A DNA stretch of 38,491 bases from IMG/VR virus record IMGVR_UViG_3300037493_000784, positions 1 to 38,491 of that record; one strand, written 5' to 3'. Below are positions 30,259-38,491 of the stretch, piece after piece. The position numbers were made by a program, and so were the translations under genes. The stretch comes from a virus. Numbering within the stretch: the stretch's first letter is position 1; every line of letters starts with the position of its first letter. Below the pieces are notes generated by a model. That model was not told the origin of the DNA. It ran no database searches and saw only the letters and a program-made list of their open reading frames with translations.

Positions 30259-30267
30259 CAGGACACT

Positions 30268-30828
30268 ATGAATAATCAAACCATAGGCGAGATTGACACA
30301 CCACTCGAACTACCTGACTGGCTCAGTGCTGGCGATCTGCCTTTACCCTCTACCCCGCTGTCCGTTGCCAATGCCAAGAGCAATCGGGAACTTATCTACA
30401 TGAAGTTCGCCAATGCCTTCGAGGGTATTCTCGATAGGGTGGCCTCGGGCTACTCATTAAAGAAAGCTCTGGAAGAGGACTTTCGGCAATTTGAAGCGGG
30501 GATGTTTATCCAGTGGATGAAGAAGACGGGTGATCTATACAGTAGGTACGTCAGCGCCAAGGAGATGCGCAGTGAGCTGTGGGTGAGTGACTTGATCGAC
30601 ATTGCCGATGCTGACGACTCGATGGAGGACGTTCAGCGGTCACGGCTCAAGATTGACACGCGGAAGTGGATCATTGCATCGGACAATCGTAAGACCTACG
30701 GCGATACCAAGACCATCGACATTGGTGGACAGATCAGTATCCTCGGTGCGCTGGCTGCTGCCAACAGTCGCACGATTGACCTGATAGACGATGTAACAGA
30801 TGTACCACTGCTCGGGGGAGATGACTAA
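30268..30828 (+). CDS. Terminase small subunit
   Basis: A 186-residue protein starting at ATG 30268; a GTG at 30250 would lie upstream of the likely RNA start. Residues about 95-155 contain YVSAKEMRSELWVSDLIDIA, then DDSMEDVQRSRLKIDTRKWI and KTYGDTK. This is the central oligomerisation helix and RLxIDxRKW motif of many TerS proteins. The N-terminal part holds a helical region likely to bind DNA. It recognises the packaging start on the concatemer and hands it to TerL. Its stop overlaps the TerL start (TAATG). Confidence 0.88.
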   Translation: MNNQTIGEIDTPLELPDWLSAGDLPLPSTPLSVANAKSNRELIYMKFANAFEGILDRVASGYSLKKALEEDFRQFEAGMFIQWMKKTGDLYSRYVSAKEMRSELWVSDLIDIADADDSMEDVQRSRLKIDTRKWIIASDNRKTYGDTKTIDIGGQISILGALAAANSRTIDLIDDVTDVPLLGGDD

Positions 30829-32354
30829 TGCAGAAGCCACTTTACGCGCCGGCTGAGGAGCAGCAGTTGATGAGTCAGTTGTGGAGCACACAGCTTGCCG
30901 ATGACCCTGAGAGCTTCGTTCTGTTCAGTTTCCCGTGGGGAGTGGCGAATACCCCACTGGCGAACTTCAAAGGCCCACGGGCATGGCAGCGGAAGATACT
31001 GCGCTCGGTGAGTGCTCATATCAAGGCTAATCGTGGGCAACTGGACATGGAGGCGTTAAGGGCTGCGGTATCTAGTGGTCGGGGGATCGGGAAGTCAGCA
31101 CTGGTGTCGTGGCTAATCTTGTGGATGCTGTCCACTCGAATTGGGTCAACTGTGATTGTCTCGGCTAACAGTGAGAACCAGTTACGCACGGTTACTTGGG
31201 GTGAGTTGACCAAGTGGGCCACGATGAGTATCAACGCTCACTGGTGGGAGGTAAGCGCGACCAAACTCGTTCCTGCACAGTGGCTGACTGACCTTGTGGA
31301 GCGTGACCTGAAGAAGGGTACGCGGTACTGGGCTGCTGAAGGGAAGTTGTGGAGTGAAGAGAACCCGGACAGTTATGCGGGTGTTCACAACATGGATGGG
31401 ATGATGGTGATCTTCGATGAGGCCAGTGGTATCCCTGATGGGATTTGGTCGGTGGCGGCTGGATTCTTTACCGAGAAGATTCTGGATCGGTACTGGTTTG
31501 CGTTTTCCAACCCCCGGCGAAACAACGGGTACTTCTTCGAGACGTTCAACGGGAAGCGGGAGTTTTGGAACGGGAGCATCATTGATGCGCGTACCGTGGA
31601 AGGCACGGACAAGTCGATCTACGACCAGATCATTGCGGAGTACGGGGAAGACTCCATACAGGCCCGGGTCGAGGTGTATGGTGAGTTTCCAGCTTCGGGT
31701 GAAGATCAGTTCATCTCGCCTGTGACTGTCGAGGATGCGTTTAAACGGGCGAAGTACAAAGACTTGACTGCCCCTATCGTTATAGGCGTTGACCCGGCCC
31801 GTGGGGGCATGGATAGCACGGTGATATTGGTGCGTCAGGGTCGTGACATCATTGCGATCAAACGGTACAAGGGTGAGGACACCATGAGCGTGGTGGGCCA
31901 CGTCATTGAGGCGATTGAGGAATACAAGCCTACGCTGACCGTGATTGACGAGGGTGGACTGGGCTACGGGATTCTGGACAGGTTGACCGAACAGCGTTAC
32001 AAGGTGCGTGGGGTGAACTTCGGGTGGAAGGCCAAAAGTCCAGTGATGTACCAGAACAAACGGGCTGAGATGTGGGGTGCGATGAAGGATTGGCTCAAGA
32101 CTGCCAGCATACCGACTGACCGACAACTGAAGGCAGACCTGACTGGCCCCATGAGGAAAACGAACTCCAGCGGGTCGATTTTGCTGGAGAGTAAGAAGGA
32201 GATGAAGGCCCGTGGACTGGCCTCGCCGGATGCGGCCGATGCTCTTTGCGTAACATTTGCGTTCCCGGTGGCCCATCGGGATTACAATCAAGCAACTACA
32301 CGCCGGGTAAATGCACAGTCCGGTAGCGCAACCACTTCATGGATGGGGTCATAA
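30828..32354 (+). CDS. Terminase large subunit
   Basis: A 508-residue packaging motor. The ATPase half has Walker A SGRGIGKS (residues 83-90) and Walker B MMVIFDEAS (192-200, with E198). The RNase H-like nuclease half has D322 (GVDPARGG), D374 (TVIDEGG) and D468/D471 (SPDAADAL), which would hold two metals. It pumps DNA into the procapsid through the portal and cuts the concatemer. The P22-like head genes make headful packaging likely. The gene is coupled to TerS and to the following small gene by TAATG overlaps. Confidence 0.95.
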   Translation: MQKPLYAPAEEQQLMSQLWSTQLADDPESFVLFSFPWGVANTPLANFKGPRAWQRKILRSVSAHIKANRGQLDMEALRAAVSSGRGIGKSALVSWLILWMLSTRIGSTVIVSANSENQLRTVTWGELTKWATMSINAHWWEVSATKLVPAQWLTDLVERDLKKGTRYWAAEGKLWSEENPDSYAGVHNMDGMMVIFDEASGIPDGIWSVAAGFFTEKILDRYWFAFSNPRRNNGYFFETFNGKREFWNGSIIDARTVEGTDKSIYDQIIAEYGEDSIQARVEVYGEFPASGEDQFISPVTVEDAFKRAKYKDLTAPIVIGVDPARGGMDSTVILVRQGRDIIAIKRYKGEDTMSVVGHVIEAIEEYKPTLTVIDEGGLGYGILDRLTEQRYKVRGVNFGWKAKSPVMYQNKRAEMWGAMKDWLKTASIPTDRQLKADLTGPMRKTNSSGSILLESKKEMKARGLASPDAADALCVTFAFPVAHRDYNQATTRRVNAQSGSATTSWMGS

Positions 32355-32500
32355 TGCCACTTAAAAAATCTGCCAGCCCCGCTGCATTTCGTAAAAATGT
32401 GGCTGCTGAAGTAAAATCCGGCAAACCCGTGAAGCAAGCAGTTGCCATAGCGTATTCAGTCAAGCGCGAAGCCGCTAAACCAACTCCGAAGAAAAAATGA
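32354..32500 (+). CDS. Small basic DUF6496-like protein
   Basis: A 48-residue Lys/Ala-rich peptide: MPLKKSASPAAFRKNVAAEV, then PVKQAVAIAYSVKREA and a KKK ending. The KQAVAIA block is the hallmark of the small DUF6496-type proteins found in phages and bacteria. It overlaps TerL (TAATG) and the GroES-like gene (ATGA), so it is clearly part of the operon. Strong positive charge suggests nucleic-acid binding. Function unknown. Confidence 0.75.
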   Translation: MPLKKSASPAAFRKNVAAEVKSGKPVKQAVAIAYSVKREAAKPTPKKK

Positions 32501-32742
32501 ATCTTGTTCCACTGAGCGATTGCATCCTGATTAAGCAAAATGTTGCCAAACAGGGACTTATCCTACTGCCTGAGAGCAAAATGTACTCTGGCATCATCGT
32601 TGCTGTTGGTAAAAAGGCCACTGATGTTACAGTAGGTGACAATGTGCTGTTCGGTGAACACTCGGGTCAGAAGGTTACTCACGAGGGTAATGACTACCTG
32701 ATGATGCGTGAAAAAGACGTAATTGGAATCTTCAATGAATAA
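32497..32742 (+). CDS. GroES-like co-chaperonin
   Basis: An 81-residue Cpn10-type protein. It has VPLSDCILIKQ at the start, GLILLPE (residues 20-26) at the mobile loop and GIIVAVGKK (32-40). VGDNVLFGEHSGQKV and YLMMREKDVIGIFNE follow near the end. It is a little shorter than GroES (97); the mobile loop is trimmed but keeps the hydrophobic LIL tripeptide that docks on GroEL. Like T4 gp31 it may redirect host GroEL to fold the coat protein; P22 coat folding is known to need GroEL/ES. Placement between terminase and portal suits a head assembly role. Confidence 0.85.
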   Translation: MNLVPLSDCILIKQNVAKQGLILLPESKMYSGIIVAVGKKATDVTVGDNVLFGEHSGQKVTHEGNDYLMMREKDVIGIFNE

Positions 32743-34933
32743 CTCTTCAATGTACGATGTGGCGAAGGTCGCTGCTGGTAGCGTCAAGTCTGGTGATAAA
32801 GCAGACACTTTGACCACCATGCGGTCACGTTTGACGATGGCGATCTCCGCGCTGTCCGAGTCTCGTGAAGATGAGTTGGATGACTTGCGATTCTTTGCAG
32901 GCTCTCCTGATAACCATTGGCAGTGGCCTGCTGATGTCTTGGCTACCCGTGGCGCTGTTCAGGGTCAGACCATCAATGCACGCCCTTGTCTCACTATCAA
33001 CAAGCTGCCTCAGCACGTTCGTCAAGTTACCAACGACCAGCGTCAGAACCGTCCCAGCGGCAAGGTAATCCCTGCCGATGACAAGGCCGATGTAGCCGTT
33101 GCTGAAATCTTTGATGGCATGGTTCGTCATATTGAGTACATCTCCGATGCTGATGTTGCCTATGATACAGCCTGTGAGAACCAAGTGGCCTATGGTGAGG
33201 GCTATATTCGTCTTTTGACCGAGTATTGCACTGACGATTCATTCGATCAGGACATCAAGATTGGTCGGATTCGCAATTCCTTCAGCGTTTACATGGACCC
33301 GATGATCCAAGACCCCTGCGGCTCTGATGCTGCATGGTGTTTCATCACTGAGGACATCCTGAAGGCTGATTATTCCCGTATGTTCCCCGATGCAGTGCCT
33401 ATTTCGTCATTGCAATCACTTGGTGTTGGCGATCAGTCGCTGGCACAGTGGGTAAACGAGGATACTGTGCGTATCGCTGAGTATTTTTACTACGAGCACA
33501 GCAAAGAGAAACTGAACCTGTACACAGGCAACATTACTGCTGTGGATGGTTCACCCGAAGACAATAATCTCAAGCAGATTTACGGCAAACCAAAGCGTAC
33601 CCGTGATGTGGACATCAAGAAGGTCAAATGGTGCAAAACCAATGGCTACGAGATGCTGGAAGAGCAGGATTGGGCTGGAAAATGGATCCCCGTGGTGCGT
33701 GTGGTCGGAAACGAATTTGAGGTGGACGGTAAACTGTACGTTTCAGGCTTGGTTCGTAACGCCAAAGACGCTCAACGGATGTACAACTACTGGGTAAGTC
33801 AAGAAGCTGAGATGCTGGCATTGGCCCCTAAAGCTCCATTCATTGGCTACGGTGGTCAGTTTGAAGGCTACGAGAACCAGTGGAAGACAGCGAATACGAC
33901 CAACTGGCCCTACCTTGAGGTCAACCCAGACGTTACAGACGGTGCTGGTGCTACATTGCCCTTGCCACAGCGTGCCCAGCCCCCTATGGCCTCGTCTGGA
34001 CTGCTTCAGGCTAAGGCTGGAGCCTCTGATGACATCAAGAGCACCACGGGTCAGTATGACTCAAGCCTTGGAGCCACTAGCAACGAGCGTTCGGGTAAAG
34101 CGATCTTGGCCCGTGAGAAGCAGGGCGACACAGGCACTTACCACTTCGTTGACAACTTGGCCCGTGCTGTTCGTTACATCACTCGTCAGTGCGTGGACAT
34201 GATTCCAAAGATTTACGACACCGAGCGTGTTGCCCGAATCATTGGTGAAGACGGTACATCCACAATGGTCAAGACAAACCCTGACCAAGCTGAACCAGTC
34301 AACAAGATCATCAATCAAGACGGTATCGTGATTGAGAAAATCTACAATCTCGGTGTTGGCAAGTACGATGTGTGCGTCACCACTGGCCCGGGTTACATGA
34401 CCAAGCGTCAAGAGTCTTTGGAAGCCATGAGCCAATTGCTTCAGGGTAATCCCGAGCTTTGGGCAGTTGCTGGCGACCTGTTCATCAAGAACATGGACTG
34501 GCCCGGTGCTCAAGAAATGTCGGCACGCTTCGCCAAAACCATTGACCCCAAACTGCTCTCAGACCAAGACGATCCAGCCCTCCAAGCTGCCAATCAGCAG
34601 ATGGAAGCGATGGGTAAAGAGATGGAACAGATGCACCAGATGCTTCAGAATGTCAGCAAGTCAATGGAAGTGCGTGACATGGAGATCAAGGAGCAGGCCA
34701 ACCAGATCAAGATGTTTGATGCTGAGACCAAGCGTATCTCAGCAGTGCAGGCCGGCATGAGCGAAGAGCAGATTCAGGATATTGCGATGGGTGTGGTTGC
34801 AGCGGCTATGGAGTCCAACAACATGATGAGTGGTATGCCTGAGATGCGTGAATCACCCGAAGAGAACATGGGTGAGATGCCAGAACAGATGCCTGAACAG
34901 ATGCAACAACCAATGCAGGAGATGCCCCAATGA
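32735..34933 (+). CDS. Portal protein, P22 gp1 family
   Basis: A 732-residue protein (P22 gp1 is 725). ATG 32735 overlaps the GroES-like stop by 8 bp and has GGAA upstream; the longer TTG start at 32723 is less likely. Early landmarks are REDELDDLRFFAGSPDNHW and TINKLPQHVRQVTNDQRQNR; KSTTGQYDSSLGATSNERSG follows in the second half. The C-terminal 130 residues are Met/Gln/Glu-rich helix, equivalent to the long barrel of the P22 portal. Twelve copies form the DNA channel and the headful sensor. It overlaps the next gene as ATGA. Confidence 0.92.
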   Translation: MNNSSMYDVAKVAAGSVKSGDKADTLTTMRSRLTMAISALSESREDELDDLRFFAGSPDNHWQWPADVLATRGAVQGQTINARPCLTINKLPQHVRQVTNDQRQNRPSGKVIPADDKADVAVAEIFDGMVRHIEYISDADVAYDTACENQVAYGEGYIRLLTEYCTDDSFDQDIKIGRIRNSFSVYMDPMIQDPCGSDAAWCFITEDILKADYSRMFPDAVPISSLQSLGVGDQSLAQWVNEDTVRIAEYFYYEHSKEKLNLYTGNITAVDGSPEDNNLKQIYGKPKRTRDVDIKKVKWCKTNGYEMLEEQDWAGKWIPVVRVVGNEFEVDGKLYVSGLVRNAKDAQRMYNYWVSQEAEMLALAPKAPFIGYGGQFEGYENQWKTANTTNWPYLEVNPDVTDGAGATLPLPQRAQPPMASSGLLQAKAGASDDIKSTTGQYDSSLGATSNERSGKAILAREKQGDTGTYHFVDNLARAVRYITRQCVDMIPKIYDTERVARIIGEDGTSTMVKTNPDQAEPVNKIINQDGIVIEKIYNLGVGKYDVCVTTGPGYMTKRQESLEAMSQLLQGNPELWAVAGDLFIKNMDWPGAQEMSARFAKTIDPKLLSDQDDPALQAANQQMEAMGKEMEQMHQMLQNVSKSMEVRDMEIKEQANQIKMFDAETKRISAVQAGMSEEQIQDIAMGVVAAAMESNNMMSGMPEMRESPEENMGEMPEQMPEQMQQPMQEMPQ

Positions 34934-35292
34934 AATGCGCTGACTTTATCGGAATGTTGTTCTTGGCACGGGATGTAACCCATTCTGTCCACCTGAATAC
35001 CCGGTCTTACTCAAAGCACGTTGCCTTAAATGCCTTCTACGATGAGATCGTTGAACTGGCTGACGGGTTTGCTGAAGCCTACCAAGGGCGGCATGGTCTA
35101 ATCGGGCCTATCTCCCTTGTCTCGGCTAAAAAGACCACCAATGTCATCGAGTTTCTTCAGGGTCAGCTTGAGGAAATCGAGGCTTGCCGTTATGAGGTAG
35201 CTGGTAAAACGGACACCCCATTGCAGAATCTGATTGATGGTATTATTGAGTTGTACTTGTCAACTTTGTACAAATTGCGCTTTTTGGCATAA
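34930..35292 (+). CDS. Small helical phage protein (DUF5856-like)
   Basis: A 120-residue, all-helical protein. Residues 4-50 read DFIGMLFLARDVTHSVHLNT, then SYSKHVALNAFYDEIVELAD, a His-containing helical pair. A second pair follows (VIEFLQGQLEEIEA and NLIDGIIELYLSTLYKL). The arrangement looks like a four-helix bundle and recalls DUF5856-type phage proteins; a ferritin-like metal site is possible but unproven. It overlaps the portal stop as ATGA and precedes the tailspike. Function unknown. Confidence 0.65.
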   Translation: MKCADFIGMLFLARDVTHSVHLNTRSYSKHVALNAFYDEIVELADGFAEAYQGRHGLIGPISLVSAKKTTNVIEFLQGQLEEIEACRYEVAGKTDTPLQNLIDGIIELYLSTLYKLRFLA

Positions 35293-35301
35293 GGAATAAA
35301 C

Positions 35302-37404
35302 ATGACGGTCAATCTTTCCCCTCTTGCTGGTGCAGGCGCACAATTCTTTGACAATAATGGAACCCCGTTAGTTGGCGGCAAACTGTATAGCTATGCTGCG
35401 GGTACAACTACACCACGAGCTTCATATACAACCGCTGCGGGTACTACTGCACACACTAACCCCATCATTCTGAATTCTGCTGGACGAGTAGCTACGGGTG
35501 AAATTTGGATAACAGCAGGAATCGCATATAAGTTTGTTCTTTATACAAGCACTGACGTGCTTATTGCCACATGGGATAACATCACAGGCATAGGCGGCAC
35601 AGGTATTGCTACCAACGCTCTTTATGTCGAATATGACCCAGCAGGCACAGGCGCAGTTACAACCACTGTTGAGGCTAAGCTGCGTCAATATGTAAGCGTG
35701 ACGGATTATGGTGCTGTAGGTGACGGTGTGACCGATGACACGGTTGCTATTCAAGCTGCAATTAATGCCGCAGTTGGTAAACCACTGTCCGGTAATGGGT
35801 TGACGTACAAAGTTAATGGGCAATTAACTAGCAGCGGTCAATTTTCATTAAAGGATATTTATTTTAACTTTTCAGTTAATGGTGGGTTGTTGGTTGATGG
35901 TGGGATTACCACACTGCCAGATTTGGCATCAGATATAGCTGTTGGCTCTCACACTGTTAACTTTGCATCAGCACATGGCCTAAGTGCTGGAGATGTATTT
36001 TGCGTTTGGAATCCTACACCGGGCAGCTTCTTTGCCAGCGAAGTAGAAGCATATGACGGTTGCTGGTTTCGTGTTGCCGAAATAAATTCGTCAACACAAG
36101 TAACAACGTATGTTCAATCCCCGTCAACTTTTCTTGCTGTTGATGTTGATTGCTACGAGATGAACGGTCGCAATGTAAAGTTGGAAAACGTCCAAGCAAT
36201 TGCCGCATCTGGAGGCGGTGTACCACTCACGCCCATTCGAGTAAGGCTGTGTTCTACTGTTACTCTTAATAATTGCAGCGTATTTCCTGCTATTACGCCA
36301 GCAACGCCAGTTGCCGCATACGGAATTTCAATTGACAGATGCTTTGATTTTAATGTTGTCGGAACTCGATCTGAAATTACAGAAGGTTCAAATAGTTACC
36401 CTTTAGGTATCTCAAACTCTCAAAGTGGAATTATATCTGGTGCAATTAATTACTCAGATTGGCACGCTACTTCTACAGGTGGCGGTACAGCGTTAGCATC
36501 TTGTCCAGTCCGCGACATACAGATAGAAGGATCAATATTTAACGTCACAAAGAATGTTGGTGCAGTAAATACCCATGCTCAAAGTGCAAACGTGCAGTAC
36601 AACGGTTGCATTATTAACGGCGCTGCATCTTTACTTGGCCGTGATGTAGATATGTCAAACTGTTTAATCAGAGGTCGGGAAGCATCTGATAATTATGGAA
36701 TTTTAATTAAGCCTGTAGGTGGCGTTATTCGCTTAAACAATATCAGAATTGAGACAGTTGGGAATAGTCCATCTTGGGGAATTATCACTGTTACTGAAGT
36801 TGAGTTAATTGAAGCAGACACAACAATTGAAATTGACACATTAACAATTGTTCACAAAGGTGCGTCTGCATCTGCTGTGCGAATGGTAATGGTAAGTCTT
36901 GGGACAACCGTTCCTGCCTACAATGTAAAAATCAGAATTAAAAGGTTGCGATTTGATGGGCCTGCCCCGTTTGCGGTTTTAAGTTTTCCCGGATCGGCTG
37001 ACTATTCCTCTAATCTTACCGTCGAGATTGGTGACTATGATGGCCCAAATTGCCAATATGTAGTTGCTTCATTGGCTGCAAATTACACCTCACCAATGCG
37101 GCTTCCAATGCAGGTTGCAGGTGAAGATATAAGTTATACCACTACTGAAGATACAAAGATTGGCACTACACAGACTTTGGATTGCTCGTACCCGCGAGTG
37201 CCTACCGTTTATGGTCTGACAATATGCGAATCCACTGGCGTACCATTTTTGCAATCCCCCGGTATTGGTAATCGAGCAATGGTTTATATGTATGACCTTG
37301 CAAAAAACTTTGTTCAACTAGGTATCACTAGCACGGGAACTGGCAACTTCTCAAATGAACATGACGTGCGTGTAAGTGCAACTGTTGGAATCAGGGATTT
37401 TTAA
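35302..37404 (+). CDS. Tailspike with pectate-lyase-type beta helix
   Basis: A 700-residue protein. The N-terminal 110 residues (VNLSPLAGAGAQFFDNNGTP, GGKLYSYAAGTTTPRASYT, GRVATGEIWITAG) form a virion-attachment domain common to podovirus spikes. Residues about 131-155 read VTDYGAVGDGVTDDTVAIQA, the start of a pectate-lyase-superfamily parallel beta helix that continues to about residue 570. The final 130 residues are a separate beta domain. Such spikes bind and often cut host surface polysaccharide. It is AT-richer than the head genes. An AAGGAATAAAC ribosome region lies before the ATG. Confidence 0.85.
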   Translation: MTVNLSPLAGAGAQFFDNNGTPLVGGKLYSYAAGTTTPRASYTTAAGTTAHTNPIILNSAGRVATGEIWITAGIAYKFVLYTSTDVLIATWDNITGIGGTGIATNALYVEYDPAGTGAVTTTVEAKLRQYVSVTDYGAVGDGVTDDTVAIQAAINAAVGKPLSGNGLTYKVNGQLTSSGQFSLKDIYFNFSVNGGLLVDGGITTLPDLASDIAVGSHTVNFASAHGLSAGDVFCVWNPTPGSFFASEVEAYDGCWFRVAEINSSTQVTTYVQSPSTFLAVDVDCYEMNGRNVKLENVQAIAASGGGVPLTPIRVRLCSTVTLNNCSVFPAITPATPVAAYGISIDRCFDFNVVGTRSEITEGSNSYPLGISNSQSGIISGAINYSDWHATSTGGGTALASCPVRDIQIEGSIFNVTKNVGAVNTHAQSANVQYNGCIINGAASLLGRDVDMSNCLIRGREASDNYGILIKPVGGVIRLNNIRIETVGNSPSWGIITVTEVELIEADTTIEIDTLTIVHKGASASAVRMVMVSLGTTVPAYNVKIRIKRLRFDGPAPFAVLSFPGSADYSSNLTVEIGDYDGPNCQYVVASLAANYTSPMRLPMQVAGEDISYTTTEDTKIGTTQTLDCSYPRVPTVYGLTICESTGVPFLQSPGIGNRAMVYMYDLAKNFVQLGITSTGTGNFSNEHDVRVSATVGIRDF

Positions 37405-37414
37405 GCCACGCCTG

Positions 37415-37443
37415 TTGACAAACTTTTGCATTAGTTGTGTATT
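37415..37443 (+). promoter_or_regulatory. Candidate promoter for second tail gene
   Basis: TTGACA (37415-37420) and TGTATT (37438-37443) with the ideal 17-bp spacer, in the 57-bp gap after the tailspike. Transcription would begin about 10 bases before the gene at 37462 and its AAAAGGT ribosome site. It may give the second receptor-binding gene and the small tail genes extra expression. Confidence 0.5.
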
Positions 37444-37461
37444 AACTGAAAAGGTATATTA

Positions 37462-38466
37462 ATGGCAAACAGATATTGGGTAGGTGGTTCTGGCACATGG
37501 AATGCACTAAATACAGCAAATTGGTCAGCTACTTCTGGTGGTGCTGGCGGTGCGTCTGCTCCAACATCAATTGACATTGCAAATTTTGACACTGCATCTG
37601 GCACTGTTACCGTAACGCTAGGTGAGGATGTAACTGTACTTCGGTTCTTGTGCGGGACGTTTTCAGGAACGTTTGATTTCAGCACGTTTAAAGTACTAGT
37701 TGTTGGAAACTCAGCTACTGTTTTTAATGCTGGCAATTCTATGTTAGCTCTTGGCAGCAAGAGAATAGATTTTACTTATTCAGGCTCTACAGGAACACGC
37801 AGTATAAGCACTGGAATTAAAAACGAGGCTAACGCACTTAATTTTCATGTGACTGCTGGTTCTGATATTTTTAGTGTATCAACATACGCAGATACTTTAG
37901 ATTTCACAGGTTTTAGCGGCACATTAACTCAAGCAGCAAGAACAGTTTTTGGTAACTTAACTTTTTCAGCAGGGATGACTGTTCCTACAGGAACAACCGC
38001 TACAACCTTTGCTGCTACTTCCGGCACTAAGCAAATTACGACTAACGGTAAAACTCTTGATTTTCCGCTGACCTTCAACGGCATAGGTGGAACCTTTGCT
38101 TTTCAAGACGCATTAACTCAGGGGTCAACCCGGGCTTTTACTGTTACCAACGGTACGGTGCGGTTGAAGGCTAGTGCAACCAGCACAGTTGGCGCGTTTA
38201 CCACATCTGGAACTACTCGCAAGTATTTAAGCAGCACTTTAGCTGGTACACAAGCTACGCTTTCGCAAGCAAGTGGTACGGTCAACGCTAGTTATTTAAC
38301 TATTCAAGACGTGAAGACGAATGGTGGCGCTACATGGAATGCGTTTACCACTAGCGGAAACGTGGATGCTGGTGATAATACAGGCTGGAATTTTGGTGGA
38401 ACCCCTGATGTGAATACTGAAGTTGGGTATCGGCTAAGATCATTTACACAAACCCGGAGATTTTAA
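37462..38466 (+). CDS. Second tail/receptor-binding-type protein
   Basis: A 334-residue, Thr/Ser/Gly-rich beta protein. The start (MANRYWVGGSGTWNALNTAN, then WSATSGGAGG) is a recurrent beginning of phage tail proteins. The body is a chain of short strands with many GT and TSG turns, suggesting a beta-helix or beta-sandwich fibre. It ends with NVDAGDNTGWNFGG. It has no virion-binding domain like the tailspike, so it may attach to another tail part. It crosses the circle junction and is directly followed by the gene at 102. No catalytic motif was recognised. Confidence 0.65.
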   Translation: MANRYWVGGSGTWNALNTANWSATSGGAGGASAPTSIDIANFDTASGTVTVTLGEDVTVLRFLCGTFSGTFDFSTFKVLVVGNSATVFNAGNSMLALGSKRIDFTYSGSTGTRSISTGIKNEANALNFHVTAGSDIFSVSTYADTLDFTGFSGTLTQAARTVFGNLTFSAGMTVPTGTTATTFAATSGTKQITTNGKTLDFPLTFNGIGGTFAFQDALTQGSTRAFTVTNGTVRLKASATSTVGAFTTSGTTRKYLSSTLAGTQATLSQASGTVNASYLTIQDVKTNGGATWNAFTTSGNVDAGDNTGWNFGGTPDVNTEVGYRLRSFTQTRRF

Positions 38467-38491
38467 AATGACGATGAACATTAAAGCAGTT
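38367..38491. repeat. 125-bp terminal direct repeat, right copy
   Basis: Exact copy of positions 1-125. It joins the end of the window to its beginning, so the gene ending at 38466 is followed by the gene starting at 38468, which equals position 102. See the left copy for the interpretation. Confidence 0.95.
38468..38491 (+). CDS. 5' end of small virion protein gene (duplicate of 102-125)
   Basis: The first eight codons of the gene encoded in full at 102-407, repeated here because the window overlaps itself. Not a separate gene. Confidence 0.9.

Larger units (their letters stand above)
29514..30267. other. Non-coding control region / candidate replication origin
   Basis: About 750 bp without a supportable gene, between the divergent leftward early cluster and the rightward terminase operon. 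It contains at least six kinds of repeated or structured DNA: eleven 13-bp palindromes, an inverted GGGGTGTGACA family, 10-bp iterons, a Fur-box-like palindrome, a G-quadruplex motif and a 33-bp tandem repeat. Candidate promoters point outward at both edges. Iterons, AT-rich stretches and phased sites together suggest an origin plus switch. No DnaA box (TTATCCACA) was found. Confidence 0.75.

Noticed and set aside
30250-30267. GTG start for TerS
   Set aside because: It lies within the candidate promoter -10 region, upstream of the likely RNA start; ATG 30268 is more reasonable.
29514-30267. CRISPR array in the repeat-rich region
   Set aside because: Repeats are only 13 bp with a dyad centre or 33 bp in direct tandem without spacers, and there are no cas genes; this is not a CRISPR array.
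31182-32291. 369-codon open frame on the minus strand opposite TerL
   Set aside because: It is a shadow of the TerL coding frame, with Pro/His/Arg-biased composition and no ribosome site or domain.

Overview
The window is one complete phage genome assembled as a circle. Its first 125 bases (1-125) are repeated exactly at 38367-38491, so the unique length is 38,366 bp. The repeat lies across the end of a tail gene and the start of the next gene. It is therefore more likely an assembly overlap of a circularly permuted (headful-packaged) genome than a genuine T7-type terminal repeat. The virion genes are those of a short-tailed P22-like podovirus: TerS, TerL, P22-type portal, scaffold, P22-type coat, gp4-like and gp10-like tail accessory factors, a needle-like protein, three ejection-type proteins and a beta-helix tailspike. 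No integrase, excisionase, tRNA or CRISPR array was seen. The host is probably an aquatic, perhaps betaproteobacterial, member of the Pseudomonadota. That guess rests on remembered resemblance of several small early proteins to phages of that group and was not tested.

Layout. Rightward late genes run from 30268 through the circle junction to 14624. The order is terminase (30268-32354), a DUF6496-like peptide, a GroES-like co-chaperonin, portal, a small helical protein, tailspike and second tail protein (35302-38466), two small proteins (102-669), scaffold, HNH endonuclease, coat, two decoration-like proteins separated by three UUCG-loop terminators, gp4/gp10/needle, a cupin-like protein, ejection proteins (8584-13413) and a lysis cassette (13452-14624). 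A leftward operon (24792 to 14604) carries the replication genes: RHH regulator, Pro/Ala-rich protein, DUF2800 RecB/Cas4-like nuclease, DUF2815 ssDNA-binding protein, family B DNA polymerase, VRR-NUC nuclease and SNF2-type helicase. It then continues into a run of 16 tiny genes joined almost entirely by ATGA overlaps. A rightward primase-polymerase/DUF3987 gene (24849-27353) is divergent from that operon. A second leftward cluster (29513 to 27393) holds an XRE regulator and about ten small genes, several of them under 60 codons.

The most unusual stretch is the roughly 750-bp non-coding segment 29514-30267 between the second leftward cluster and the terminase operon. It carries eleven copies of a 13-bp near-palindrome (consensus ARCCCRNTGGGTT), four of them spaced exactly 21 bp apart. 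It also holds a second inverted-repeat family (GGGGTGTGACA), 10-bp iterons, a Fur-box-like palindrome, a strong G-quadruplex motif and a 33-bp tandem repeat. It is best read as a combined replication origin and transcriptional switch, with candidate promoters pointing out of both ends.
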